A DNA stretch of 64,000 nt from contig NC_091172.1 in NCBI RefSeq assembly GCF_040958095.1, positions 6,063,816 to 6,127,815 on the forward strand, read 5' to 3'. Both the position numbers and the translations under genes were made by a program. The number at the start of each line of letters is the position of its first letter. Position 1 is the first letter of the stretch. A model generated the notes under the pieces. That model saw nothing but the letters and a program-made list of their open reading frames with translations. It did not search any database and was not told the DNA's origin. Source of the stretch: Procambarus clarkii (taxonomy: Eukaryota; Arthropoda; Malacostraca; Decapoda; Cambaridae). Below, one piece after another: positions 1-11,900 of this stretch.

Positions 1-1312
1 CCCACAGGATGGGTATGGGGTCCACTACTGCTAACAGGATGGGTATGGGGTCCACTACTGCCCACAGGATGGGTATGGGGTCCACTACCACCCACAGGAT
101 GGGTATGGGGTCCACTACTTGCTACAGGATGGGTATGGGGTCCACTACTGCCCACAGGTTGGGTATGGGGTCCACTACTGCCCACAGGATGGGTATGGGG
201 TTTAGTACCGCCAACAGGATGGGTATGGGGTCCACTAGCGGCACAGGATGAGTATTGGGGTCCACTACCGCCCACAGGATGGGTGCGGAGTCCATTACTG
301 CCCACAGGATGGGTATGGGGTCCACTACTGCCCACAGGGTGGGTATGGGGGTCCACTACCGCCAACAGCATGGGTATGGGGGTCCACTACTGCCAACAGG
401 ATGGGTATGGGGTCCACTACCGCAAACAGGATAGGTATGGGGTCCACTACCGCCTACAGGATGGGTATGGGGTCCACTACTGCCTACAGGATGGGTATGA
501 GGTCCACTACTGCCCACAGGATGGGTATGGGGTCCACTACCACCAACAAGATGGGTATGGGGGTCCACTATCGTCCACACGATGGGTATTAGGGTCCACT
601 ACCGCCCACAGGATGGGTATTAGGGTCCACTACCGCCCACAGGATGGGTATGGGGTCCACTACCGCCCACAGGATGGGTATGGGGTCCACTACCGTCACT
701 GGTTGGGTATGGGGTCCACTACCGCCCACTGGTTGGGTATGGGGTCCACTATCGCCCTCAGGATGGGTGTGGGGTCCACTACTGCCCGCTGGATTGGTAT
801 TGAGGTCCACTTCCGCCCGCTGGATGGGTTTGGGGTCCACTACCGCCCACAGGATGGGTATAGGGGGTTCCACTACCGCCCACAGGATGGGTGTAGGATC
901 CTCTACTGCCATCAGGATGGGTATGGGGTACAGTACCGCCAACAGGATGGGTATGGGGTCCACTACCGGCCACAGGATGGGTATGGGGTCCTCTACCGCC
1001 CACAGGATGGGTATGGGATCCACTACTTCCCACAGGATGGGTATGGGGTCCACTACCGCCAACAGGATGGGTATGGGGTCCACAACCACCCACAGGATGG
1101 GTATGGGGTCCACTACCGCCCACAGGATGGGTATGGGGTCCAGTACCGCCTAAAGGATGGGTATGGGGTCCAGTACCGCCTAAAGGATGGGTATGGGGTC
1201 CAGTACCGCCCACAGGATGGGTATGGGGGTCCACTACCGCCCACAGGATGGGTATGGGGGTCCACTGCCGCCCACAGGATGGGTATGGGGGTCCACTGTC
1301 ACTCACACGAGA
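1..1312. repeat. 30-bp minisatellite array
   Basis: About 43 tandem copies of a 30-bp unit with core ACAGGATGGGTATGGGGTCC. Some units are 31 bp through one extra G, which shifts frame, so the long open frames on both strands here are artefacts of a stop-poor repeat. The array runs off the left edge. A few units are diverged, for example CACTGGTTGGGT near 690-740. One isolated copy of the same unit lies at about 14150-14180. Confidence 0.97.
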
Positions 1313-1334
1313 GGTATGAGTTACATGTGCCGCT

Positions 1335-1480
1335 ATACTTATTTATTCATTTATTTATTTATTTATTTATATACAAGAAGGTACATTGGGCATTACGAGA
1401 GAACATAGAGTTTAACTTGAAAATTACAATCTTGTAAAGCCACTAGCACGCATAGCGTTTCGCGCAAGTCCTTAAACTAA
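1335..1480 (-). mobile_element. LINE-D-type 3' tail fragment
   Basis: On the minus strand this reads as a conserved 3' tail. It has CGAAACGC near a TGCGTGCTAGTGGCTTTACA block, then the complement of ACAAGAAGGTACATTGGG, and ends in an (ATAA)n tract. The same module is at 13060-13195, 34150-34350, 36076-36215 and, attached to a tRNA-like head, 20017-20293. It is a short 5'-truncated retroposon with no coding capacity. Confidence 0.75.
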
Positions 1481-1935
1481 CCTTTAAGCAAATTCTTAAA
1501 CTAATAGAAAGTTTTAAATAAATAAGGTTAAAATTGATAAAAAGTGTTAAACAGGTAATTTACAGCTTTACTTTACAAGTACAGATGATGTTAAGTAGGA
1601 TAATTACAGTAAAATGGTCAAAAAAATATTTACAGTTACTTTGCAAGAATTTTTTACACAAAAGCAGATCAGAACAATACACAATAATGAACAGGGAATC
1701 CTAAGTACAATTAGGGAAACATCTCAGGGTTATACTGGAGCATAATATGAGGAGCATTACGATCCTTCCTGGCTATCAACGGGGATCTTTATTCTACTTC
1801 TAATTGTTTCTATTTTTTGTGTACCTACGTTTATTGCTGTGTTTTGCTATAATTACTTTCTATTTACAGCAGATTTAGTATTTATCTGTTCCTGTAATTG
1901 CTTATCTTATTGTATCGTGGCATTATTGTGTCTTT
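1481..1935 (+). other. Non-coding leader upstream of LINE-A
   Basis: AT-rich sequence with no convincing gene. The part from about 1740 probably belongs to the 5' region of the LINE-A copy that begins coding at 1936, because it runs into that ORF without a visible break. I see no promoter motif or terminal repeat. Confidence 0.4.
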
Positions 1936-3256
1936 ATGCTTACTGATATTGATCCTGATCGAAATCTTCTGTCCCATACCCACACAAATCAGCACATTGA
2001 TCATCATTATTGCAGGTATTACACAACAAATCTTGCAAAAAACAAACTCCTAAATAGCACCTGCTTATCAGTTTACAACCAAAATGTTAGGTCACTTGGT
2101 AAACATTTTGATGATATAAATGCACTACTCACAGCACTAGGTACTAAATTATCATTCATCATTTTAACAGAAACTTGGCTAAGTAAAGACTATACCCAAC
2201 TCTACAATTTAGCTGATTATAAAGCCATTCATAACTGCAGGCCTAATAAAAAAGGTGGTGGCACAGCAATATATTACAAAGATACCTTCACTTGCAATAG
2301 TGTCATTAGTGATAGAGACGACTATTGTGAATATACCTTTGCCAAGTTCTCCAGTAAATCCCTTAAATCCTCTCTGACTATCGGTGCCATCTATAGATTT
2401 CCTAATACCAACATAGCTTCATTCTCAGACAATGTAAGGAATCTTATCATAAATAACAATCTCAACAAAAATCACATCATTCTTGGAGGCAATTTCAATA
2501 TTGACCTGGGTCTTCAAAACAACCCTCAAGTTGACTATTTCCGTAACAGCATGCACTCCTGTATGCTAATCCCCACAATCACCAAGCAAACATCTGCCAC
2601 TACCCTGGATCACTTATCGACTAATATAACAGCTCCACTTACATCTGGGGTAATCTATGACAGAACAACTGACCACTATCCTACCTTCCTCATAGCAAAC
2701 ATGGACACAACACCACCAGAAAGCAAGAAACTCTCATTCAGGCTACACAGTGAATCAGCTTTAGGCAATCTCTCTAATGCACTCCACAATATTAACTGGG
2801 AATCTGAATTTAATAATTCACAGGATATAAACTCATCAACTAACCTCTTTCTCTCCAAAACTCTAAGCCTCTACAACACTCACTGTCCCCTCCTTACCAA
2901 ACAAGTAACTGATAAAAGAAAAAATAACCCGTGGCTCACAAGTGGCATAATTAAATCAATCAACAAAAAACATGAATATGAAAAGAAATTTAGGAGTGGC
3001 CTAGTTACAAAGGAAGTAGTTAAGAGGTACTCTTCAGTGCTTACCAGTATCATAAGAAAAGCTAAACTTTCATATTATGAGACTAGATTCAAAGAAGCAA
3101 AAGGCAACATGAAAAGCCCATGGAATACCATCTCTAATATCCTAGGAACTAAACAACACTCCCACAACCAGATAACACTCTCTAAGGATGGTCATACACC
3201 GTCATCTGATTTAGAAATGGCGAATGAATTTAATAGCTTCTTTTCTGTGGTTGGAA
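1936..3256 (+). pseudogene. LINE-A endonuclease domain and start of RT ORF
   Basis: This is the N-terminal part of a non-LTR retrotransposon ORF2, an apurinic-like (APE) endonuclease that would nick target DNA for target-primed reverse transcription. Motifs in order are YNQNVRSLG, ILTETWLS, GAIYRFPN, LGGNFNID, TTLDHLSTNI and RTTDHYPTFL. Two usually conserved positions look altered: the GDFN aspartate is Asn (GGNFN), and the SDH serine is Thr. The protein continues towards the RT domain and diverges at about 3256. Its continuation reappears at 8431, so the element has been split. The first Met at 1936 is only the first in-frame ATG. Confidence 0.88.
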
Positions 3257-3555
3257 GAAAACGCTCACAGAGTGGGGGACTTATTTTATTTTATAATAAT
3301 ACTAATAATTAATTATTTAAATACAAATAATTAATTAATAATAATAGTCATAATTAATGATTAAATAATTGATAATCCTTAAACGAAGAAGCATAATAGC
3401 TCATTATAACGAATAAATAGATAATTAAAGTGGAATTAATTATGGTGACTAATAATGATTAGTGAATAACCATAACTTATTATACAGAAATAAAATTAAT
3501 GGATAGCCGTTATAATGATAATGTATTAAATCAAATAGAGTGAAGAGACATGTCT
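3257..3555. other. AT-rich filler inside the split LINE-A
   Basis: Very AT-rich sequence with many TAATTAAT-type words and no coding signal. It marks the left part of the roughly 5.2-kb block separating the two halves of LINE-A. Nothing else recognised. Confidence 0.5.
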
Positions 3556-3695
3556 AATCATGCCCGAAACGCTTTGCGTAATAGTGGCTTTAGGCATTGT
3601 ATGTACTAGCTCTACCTATAAGTAAACCAATCTTTGTAAAAATTTATTGTATGTATGTACCTTACCTAAATAAAATATTATTATTATTATTATTA
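3556..3695 (+). mobile_element. Retroposon 3' tail, LINE-D-like subtype
   Basis: Contains CGAAACGCTTTGCGTAATAG then GTGGCTTTAGGCATTGTATG, a CTTACCTAAATAAA end and an (ATT)n tail. It matches 14372-14505 closely over its whole length. It shares only the first block with the LINE-D tails at 13060-13195 and elsewhere, so it is a second subtype. Confidence 0.75.
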
Positions 3696-3744
3696 ATTGA
3701 AAGTTGCATGATTGAATTTCCGGTAATTCCAATTCTTGGTATTC

Positions 3745-4760
3745 TTGGCTTATCACTTTGGGGGTTCCGTCGGAGCACCCCCAATCCCGTGAGGGACAGC
3801 GGCGGGGAACCCCCACCCCCGAAGGGCGAGCGGAAGCTGGCTGCTATAGGTAGGAACATGACTTTTCGCTACCGTGGCCGTAAGTGTGCCCGTATGCCCG
3901 GAGAGGCCATTAAAAAACAATCAGGTTTTCCTGACTGAAAAAGGTACCATTCCGGATCTACTAGGCAGATGCTGCTAACTGACGCAGCTCGCATGGTGGG
4001 CCGACGGAGCGCCATCTTGACGAGCCGTGGAGCAGAGAGGCGGGATGGCCCACCAACTGTGCCCTGGGAGGAGTACCTACTGCCGGGTTTGTACTCCATG
4101 CAGGGAGCGCTTTCCACCATGGCGAATGACTGGTCGATCCCGTGTATATCTTCGTCGTAGTAGCCCGCCCTCACAGGGACCAGTCCTGGAAGGCTGGCCC
4201 CAAGGCGGGTGTGGGAATGTGAACGCTGTCCACTCCGAGGCCGACTCCCCAGGGTCGACCCCGTGTCGGTCATTGTCGCTGTGGTGAGCCCCGCGGGTGT
4301 GGAGTGGAGGTGTCCGCTTAGAAGCGTGTCGGTCACCTCCCAGGATACCTCGCACATTGGGCATGAGAGCCGTGGTCCATCATCACAGGCTTTCTTCGTC
4401 CTCGTTCTATTGTGGATCTGGAAGTATTAAAGCAGTAAGGGTGGGCAGGAGCTGGTGTGCAGAGGTAACGTGAAAAGCAAAGGCACAGGTGCGTGGGATC
4501 CGCATCATAAGTGTACTGCTGGCAACTTAGGCTGCGAGAGTGGGGATAACTGGATGCGACACCTGTTGCGTAAGGCAGGAATGGGTAGAAATGAATGAAG
4601 TCCCAGCATAACTGAGTGGGAGTATCCGAGTAGCCTAGTGATGGTACTTGCCCGAGACAATAAGTGCTAACTCCTGGAACAATCGGACGCCTCCTCAGTG
4701 GGAAGTAGTTAGTGGGAAATAGAAGTAGTTAATGTCAGCGTCAAGTAGTTAGTAGGCACC
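3745..4760. other. GC-rich unidentified repeat-like segment
   Basis: About 1 kb of GC-rich sequence whose composition contrasts sharply with its AT-rich flanks. Short open frames occur on both strands but none looks like a known protein. A hairpin TCAGGTTTTCCTGA lies near 3921-3935. It is likely part of the material inserted in LINE-A, but I cannot assign it to a family. Confidence 0.4.
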
Positions 4761-4980
4761 GGCACGGCAATTATCAATAATAAATTATATATAATAATAT
4801 TTATATAAATATTTTTTATATAAATTATCAAAATAAAATTAATACAATTAATAATAATACATAAAATAAATATAATACAAATAAAACAATAAAATTTATA
4901 ATAAATTATAAATTATTATAATATATATTTTTATAAATATAAATTATATTAAATAATATAAATTATAAGTCAATGTTAAA
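4761..4980. repeat. AT-rich low-complexity tract
   Basis: Almost pure A/T with repeated TATAATAT, AAATTATA and TAATAATA words. No gene. It separates the two GC-rich parts of the block inside LINE-A. Confidence 0.7.
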
Positions 4981-4984
4981 ACAC

Positions 4985-5375
4985 AGTCACAATGACTGAT
5001 TAATTACAAGGGCATGCTCAGCTGTAAGACCGCCAGCTGAGCCTGCAGCTGCTGGCTCATCGGCTGGGACCACATCAGTCGTCAGCAGCTGTGGTTGGCC
5101 CCCAGGGGCGTGCTCAGCTTGGAACACCACCAGCTGGGCCATCAGCTGCTGGATTATCGGCTGGGACCACAACAGCCGGAACATCAGCGGCTGGGCGTGG
5201 CCCCCGGGGGGCACGCTCAGCTGGCACACGCTGGCCCATCAGCTGCTGGGTCATCGGCAGCGTATCCACATCAGCCGGGACATCAGCAGCTGTGCCCGGC
5301 CCGAAGGCAGATGGGCCATTAGCTGCTGAATCATCGGCAGGGATCACATCAGCCGGCACAACAGCGGCAAATCAA
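4985..5375. repeat. Imperfect tandem repeat with inverted halves
   Basis: About five diverged units built on CAGCTGCTGGATCATCGGCT, then GGGACCACATCAGCCGGAAC and ATCAGCAGCTG. The first and last parts of each unit are partly complementary (CAGCTGCTG with CAGCAGCTG), so each unit can fold into a hairpin. Further single units lie at 6363-6420 and 6880-6945. Open frames rich in Ala, Gly and Pro come from composition and are not genes. Confidence 0.75.
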
Positions 5376-5513
5376 ATGAGTAGCGAAATTATAATAACCA
5401 GTAAGGATAATTGAATATGAGGATAATAATAAACAGGGAAAGTGAATAAACATAACCAGAGATAATGACTGAATAATAATTGAGACCTTGTTTGTGTGTA
5501 CCCGTCAACATTG

Positions 5514-6021
5514 TGATCTTTACTGCTAGAATCCACTCAGTAAAACATCTAAACTATTGGGACCGACTAAAGAGCCTAAAACTGTACTCTCTTGAGCGCA
5601 GGCGGGAGAGATACATAATAATTTACACGTGGAAAATATTAGAGGGGCTGGTCCCAAACCTGCACACAGAAATAACACCACATGAGACCAGAAGACATGG
5701 CAGGATGTGCAGAATACCCCCGTTGAAAAGCAGAGGTGCAGCAGGTACTCTGAGAGAGAACTCTATCAACATCAGAGGTCCGAGACTGTTCAACACGCTT
5801 CCGCTACACATAAGGGGCATAACTGGCCGACCCCTCACAGTGTTCAAGAGAGAACTGGATAAGCACCTCCAAAGGATACCTGATCAACCAGGCTGTGACT
5901 CATACGTCAGGCTGCGAGCAGCCACGTCCAACAGCCTGGTTGATCAGTCCGGCAACCAGGAGGCCTGGTCGACGACCGGGCCGCGGGGACGCTAAGCCCC
6001 GGAAGCACCTCAAGGTAAGGT
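5514..6021 (+). mobile_element. LINE-B1 3' end, 5'-truncated copy
   Basis: The translation from FTARIHSVKHLNYWDRLKSL to the stop after STTGPRGR matches the C-terminus of the LINE-B1 ORF2 encoded at 8982-11994. It is followed by the LINE-B1 tail CCGGAAGCACCTCAAGGTAA. This copy keeps a segment of about 22 residues (around ETRRHGRMCRIPPLKSRG) that is missing from the longer LINE-B1 copy. It shows no frameshift over about 155 codons. Confidence 0.9.
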
Positions 6022-6720
6022 TGTGTAACTGGCACTAGGCTCCGACAGCAATGTGCCATGTCACAATCTCCCTAGTTGCATCCATTGCAGCACTGGCGCA
6101 CTGCTCAGTTAGGTTATGCGGCATCGAGTAATGTGGTACATCCATTGTTACTTATCCCACAATTAATAATCACCGGGGGAGAACGAATATAATAAAGAAT
6201 ACTAATAAAGAATAATAAACACTAAGTATAACAATACTAAGAAATAATTGACAGGATTCGGGTGAATCGAATCTTCGGGCCTGAAGTAATTCTTGATCTT
6301 ACTAAAGATAATATAAGCATAAATAAAGCTGAAATTTCTTAAAGTAAAGATTCTTAGTAACTGAAGCCTCAGCTGCTGGATCATCGGCTGGGCCGCACCA
6401 GCCGGAACTTCAGCAGCTGGGTGAATAATTAATTATAAAGAATAAATAATAGAGAATAATAACAATAGTAAGGGCGACGAACCAGCCAGTGATTAACAGT
6501 CGCTTGTGCACTGTTCAGTTATGTTATACGACATCGAGTAATGTGATACAGCAGTTGTTCTCTATCCAATAATTAAGAATAGATTAATGACGATTATAAT
6601 AAAGAATAATAAATAATGATAACTATAAAGGATAACACTAATAAAGAATAATTGGCTGGATTCGACTGACTCGATTCTTCGGAACTGAGGTAATTCTCGA
6701 ATTTATTAAAGTAGTAAATA
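6022..6720. other. Unassigned AT-rich sequence with one hairpin-repeat unit
   Basis: Mostly AT-rich with two related stretches (about 6130-6330 and 6530-6720), both containing GGATTCG, GAATCGA/GATTCG and TCTTCGG motifs, so they look like two diverged copies of one repeat. One unit of the CAGCTGCTGGATCATCGG repeat is at 6363-6420. No gene recognised. Confidence 0.45.
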
Positions 6721-6739
6721 AATAACGAATTAATAAACT

Positions 6740-8010
6740 GGGCCAGGCCACACGGGCAACACCACCAGGTGTGGCGCCGCCCGCCCTCGTGCAGGGAGAC
6801 CCACACGTGAATTGCACGACACGCACTCCCGGGCATGGCACTGACGGCGGGAAGGGCATGCTCAGAGGGAACACCGCCAGCTGAGCCTTCGGCTGCTGGA
6901 TCATCGGCGGGAACCACTTCCGCCGGAACATCAGCAGCCGGGACGGGACATAGGGGGAGCCTGCACGTGCACCCTACGTGGCCCCCCAGGCCGCCTGCAG
7001 GAGGCCCTCAGTGGCGGGCGAGAGCCCAGTACGCCCACACCCCGTGCCCCTCAGCCCGGGAGAGAGGCAAGGCCCCTAATGCAGCCCCCAGAAGCGTGAG
7101 AGCCGTAAGGAGCCCGTCCACGTGGCCCACGCCGTACCCCAGGCACGGGCACTAGGCCACGCCGTGCACACCTCCGGGCCCCAGTGACGCCCCCTAGGCA
7201 AGGAATTTAAACCATTAGGACTGTCCGCATTGGCCACGCCACCAGGCGTGGGGGACTCCGGCCCACGGGCGTAGAGGAGCCCGCACGAGCATGCCTCGTG
7301 GCCCAGGCGCCCGCAGGACAAGGGCGAAGCAGAGCCCCTAGGGACCCCGCATAGGGCAATAAGCCCCTGAGAGCCATGTCCAGATTGGCGTGTAACGGTT
7401 CTATTGTTACGTAAAGTATGGTGACAAATAAACACAGACACTAAGATACTATATATATATTTGGTCGAATATACAGAAGTACACAGGTGATACTTTGGTG
7501 TGAGTTGAGCGCACTGAGCGTCGGTACAGTATCTCGCAAGTGTCTGCTCTAGACCACACTTGAAAGTAGACTAGTTAATGTTTGCTATTCTGCTGCTTAT
7601 ATGCTCGGGCAACACCTCACCGTGTTGCCCGGGCAACGCCTCACCTCATTCATCTCCAAAGGTTGACAGGAATATTAACAATGCATTTGGAGAGAGTATA
7701 TTATTGGGATAATCTACTCGCTACAGGCGACACCACCACAGTGGCGCCGCCCGCCCCCGTGCGTAGAGGAGCCCGCACGCAAGGGGCAAAAGGTGCCCCC
7801 AGGGACCACGCCTAGGGTAAGCACGCCACTGAGCCTGGCCACGTGGGCGACACCACCAGATGCGGCGCTGCCCGCCCTCGTACGGAAGGGGGAGCCACAC
7901 GTGCATGACACGACCCGCACGCCCGGGCACGGGACTGAGGGCGGGGAGGGACCCAGCCGTGCGGGCTGCACGGCTGGGTCCTTAGAGAGGGCAAATAAAC
8001 CTGGGGCAGC
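6740..8010. repeat. GC-rich imperfect dispersed repeat units
   Basis: At least four related GC-rich units near 6748, 7232, 7728 and 7838. They share words such as GACACCACCA, GCGCCGCCCGCC and GAGGAGCCCGCAC. The units at about 6748-6858 and 7838-7949 align along their whole length with substitutions. An AT-rich spacer lies at 7440-7720, and CACCTCACC pairs occur near 7610-7640. The open frames are Pro/Arg-rich and unlike known proteins. Confidence 0.55.
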
Positions 8011-8430
8011 TAGCTACTGCATCAGAACACGCACGACCGGGGACAGGCGCTGGGGACATTCCTAGCTAAAACAGGGCGCCCCACACGCGGGCGTGGAGGG
8101 GAAACACGGGCAGGACTGTACCTTAGGATAATGGAGATGGGCCGGCTGCTCTGGAACGCCTATAGCTAACAATGAAAACTTCACTCAATCAGGAGCCCCG
8201 TGTGGGCCGCCCTTGTAGGCGACAGGGGGGTGGCGTGGAAGGCTATGTCGAAGGCTTGTGGTCGTTTTGTAGTGTATCTAGCGAGGAGGAGGCGAGCAAG
8301 AGGCGCTGAGACTGCGGGCGCGCTTTTAAGTACTCCGCTCGATGCGCGCGCGCACTTAGTCGGTTAGTTTCCAAATCATGGTAATACATTTTCTTCCTCG
8401 CAGAACTTCACCGCTTTTGTTGTGAAAGCA
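8011..8430. other. Unassigned sequence before LINE-A resumes
   Basis: Mixed-composition sequence ending in a GCGCGCGCGC-like run near 8345 and a short pyrimidine-rich stretch, TTTTCTTCCTCGCAG, at 8390. No family recognised. It is the right-hand end of the material separating the two LINE-A halves. Confidence 0.4.
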
Positions 8431-8870
8431 GTGACTATTTCATCGGTTGATGCTAACCTTGCCAGTAAAATCCCACAGACTCAGACACATATCAACACAT
8501 ATCTCTCAGGCAGCTATCTAAACTCTCTTCTCCTTTCACCAGTCAGCCCGACAGATGTTGTGTCCATCATACATTCACTAAAAACCAAAGCTGGGAACAT
8601 CAGTGAAATACCATCCATTGTATACAAGAGCGCCTCCCACGCCCTTGCGCCACCTATAGCTCTGCTGTTCAACAAATCCCTTGAGTGTCATACCTTCCCT
8701 GATATCCTTAAAAAAGCAAGAGTAACGCCAGTTCATAAAGGAGGTAATCCGTCAGACATAAACAATTATAGACCAATATCAAACCTACCCATACTATCAA
8801 AAATATTTGAAAAAATTATCTACAAACAGCTCTACTCCTATCTCGTAAAATTTGACATTTCTGATCAGGG
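8431..8870 (+). pseudogene. LINE-A reverse transcriptase, N-terminal part
   Basis: Continues the protein interrupted at 3256. It reads SSVDANLASKIPQTQ, then LSPVSPTDVVSIIHSLKTKA, ARVTPVHKGGNPSDINNYRP and ISNLPILSKIFEKIIYKQLY. These are the first RT blocks of a CR1/Jockey-type LINE (the VHKGG...NYRPIS motif). It is truncated after KFDISD, before the palm-domain aspartates. After about 8870 the sequence becomes unrelated and the 3' end of LINE-B1 follows. The copy is inactive. Confidence 0.88.
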
Positions 8871-8981
8871 GAAGGAAGACACCAACACATGGGGGGGTAA
8901 ATTTATTACAGGATAAATAATTCTGCAGAAGTAAAACAGGCTTCTAAGTACCTTGAGGTTACCTTGAGGTGCTTCCGGGGC

Positions 8982-11900
8982 TTAGCGTCCCCGCGGCCCG
9001 GTCGTCGACCAGGCCTCCTGGTTGCCGGACTGATCAACCAGGCTGTTGGACGCGGCTGCTCGCAGCCTGACGTACGAGTCACAGCCTGGTTGATCAGGTA
9101 TCCTTTGGAGGTGCTTATCCAGTTCTCTCTTGAACACTGTGAGGGGTCGGCCAGTTATGCCCCTTATGTGTAGTGGAAGCGTGTTGAACAGTCTCGGACC
9201 TCTGATGTTGATAGAGTTCTCTCTCAGAGTACCAGTTGCACACTCAGGTTTGTGCAGGTTTGGGACCAGCCCATCTAATATTTTCCACGTGTAAATTATT
9301 ATGTACCTCTCCCGCCTGCGCTCAAGGGAGTACAGTTTTAGGCTCTTTAGTCGGTCCCAATAGTTTAGATGTTTTACTGAGTGGATTCTAGCAGTAAAGG
9401 ATCTCTGCACGCTCTCCAGGTCAGTAATTTCTCCAGCTTTGAAAGGTGCTGTCATTGTGCAGCAGTACTCCACTCTAGAGAGCACAAGCGTTTTGAAAAG
9501 TATCATCATCGGTATAGCATCTCTAGTGTGAAAAGTTCTTGTTATCCAACCTGTCATTTTTCTTGCAGTTGTGACGGCTACTTTATTGTGTTCTTTAAAG
9601 GTAAGGTCTTCCGACATGAGTACACCCAGATCCTTTACATTGCCTTTTCGTTCTATGTTATGATTTGCCTGAGTTTTGTACGTGGTTTCCGTTTTTAAAT
9701 TTTCATTTTTTCTATAGCACATGAGCTGGAACTTATCTTCGTTAAACACCATATTATTTTCTGTAGCCCATAGAAAGACCTGATCTACATCTGACTGGAG
9801 GTTCGCCGTGTCCTCTATGTTGCCTACTCTCATGAAGATCCTAGTGTCATCTGCAAAGGATGATACAGTGCTATAGGTTGTGTTCTTGTCTATGTCCGAA
9901 ATGAGGATGAGAAAAAGTACTGGAGCAAGCACAGTACCCTGGGGGACTGAGCTCTTCACGGTTGATGGGCTGGATTTTATTTTGTTGACTATTACACATT
10001 GGGTTCTGTTGGTCAGGAAATTGTAGATCCATCTGCCTATTTTTCCGGTAATTCCTTTTGAACGCATTTTATGTGCAATAACACCATGGTCACATTTATC
10101 AAAAGCTTTTGCGAAATCTGTGTAAGTTACATCCGCGTTATGTTTGTCTTCCATAGCATCTAATGCCATATCATAGTGGTCCAGCAACTGCGACAGGCAA
10201 GAGCGCCCTGTTCTGAAACCATGTTGTCCAGGGTTATGGAGTTGCTGTGATTCCATGTATTTTGTGATTTTACTTCTTAGCACTCTCTCAAAATTTTTTA
10301 TGATGTGCGATGTTAGCGCTATCGGTCTGTTATTTTTTGCCTCTGCCTTATTTCCTCCTTTATGAAGTGGTGCTATCTCTGCTGTTTTTAGTATATCAGG
10401 AATAACGCCAGTATCTAGGCTTTGTCTCCACAGAATGTGGAGGGCCTGCGATAGTGGTTTTTTACAGTTCTTTATGAATATGGAGTTCCAAGAATCCGGG
10501 CCTGGTGCAGAGTGCATAGGCATACTGTTTATGGCTTCTTCAAAATCCAGTGGGGATAGGGTGACGTCTGATATATGATTTGATGTTGGTATCGTATCAA
10601 TGAAAAATTCATTTGGGTTATCAATCTTTAGTGTGTTTAATGGCTCGCTGAAAACAGAGTCGTACTGCGTTCTCAGTAGCTCGCGCATTTCTTTGTTGTC
10701 ATCGGTGAAAGTTCCATCTCCCTTTCGCAGGGGCCCGATACTAGATGTGGTTTTTGATCTTGATTTTGCATAGGAGAAAAAATATTTCGGATTTCTTTCT
10801 ATTTCACTGATGGCCTTTTGCTCTCTTTGCCTCTCCTGGGCTTTGTATGATTCTTGTAGCTTCCGTTCAATTGTTTCTATTTCTCTACCTAACCTTCTTC
10901 GCCGTTCTTGAGATAGGATGCGACTCTCAAGTTGTTCCGCGATTCGTTTTCTTCGCCTATATAGGGAACGACGTTCCCGTTCCAATCTGCATCTCTTCCT
11001 CTTTTTTCTTAGAGGTATGCGGTTTGAACATATTTCTAGTGCTACTGAGCTTATTTTTTCCAGGCACTGGTTCAGGTTTGCATTTTCTAGCTGTTCTTCC
11101 CAGTTTATTTCTGTGAAGTCCTGGTTTATTTGCTCCCAGTTTATCTGTTTATTATTGAAGTTGAATTTGCTGAAATCTCCTCCACCGGGAATCTGGACTG
11201 GTTTTGAAGGTCTACTCCCCATGGTTGTCATAACTTCAATTAAGTTGTGATCTGAGTAACAGGTATTTGTAATCATTATGTTCCTGATCAATTCATCATT
11301 ATTAGTGAAAATGAGGTCCAGCGTGTTCTCCTTCCTAGTTGGTTCTACTATTTGCTGGTTTAAGGCAAACCTGTCGCACATCCGTAGCAGGTCATTTGCA
11401 TGTGCCTGTTCATTTAGGCTACTTCCTGGTATTCTTTCTGATATTACTATATTAGCCAGGTGCTTCCATTTCAGGTGCCGTAGGTTGAAGTCCCCAAGCA
11501 GGATGATGTTCGGAGCTGGATTTGTGAGGTTTTCCAAGCAGTGCTCTATTTTCATTAGTTGTTCTTTAACCTGCTGAGGGTTTGCCTCCGGTGACTTATA
11601 TACAAGGACAATAACTACATTTAAAATCTCTATTTTGATTATCATCACTTCCACCATATCATTTGAGGTGTTTAGCAGCTCAGTACAGATGAGTGTGTCT
11701 TTGATGTAGAGGCTGACCCCACCCTGAAGCCGGTGTTTCCTATCACATCTGAAAAGATTGTACTCTGAGATCCATATTTCACCATCATGATAGTCGATCC
11801 TTTGTGTGGGTTTCTGTTAGGGCTGCAAACACTGCATTTGCCTCATGAAGGAGACCATCTATAAAGTGAACTTTGTTGGTTTTGCGTGTTTTTATACCCT

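Noticed and set aside
1-1312. CRISPR array
   Set aside because: Direct 30-bp repeats with no spacers, in a eukaryotic genome. This is a minisatellite.
9-1437. Long open frames on both strands (up to 384 codons) in the first 1.4 kb
   Set aside because: They are translations of a 30-bp tandem repeat without stop codons. Frames change with one-base unit variants, and there is no non-repeat protein sequence.
4985-8010. GC-rich open frames (Ala/Gly/Pro/Arg-rich) as host genes
   Set aside because: Frames overlap on both strands, lack domains and follow repeat structure. No splice-consistent gene could be built.
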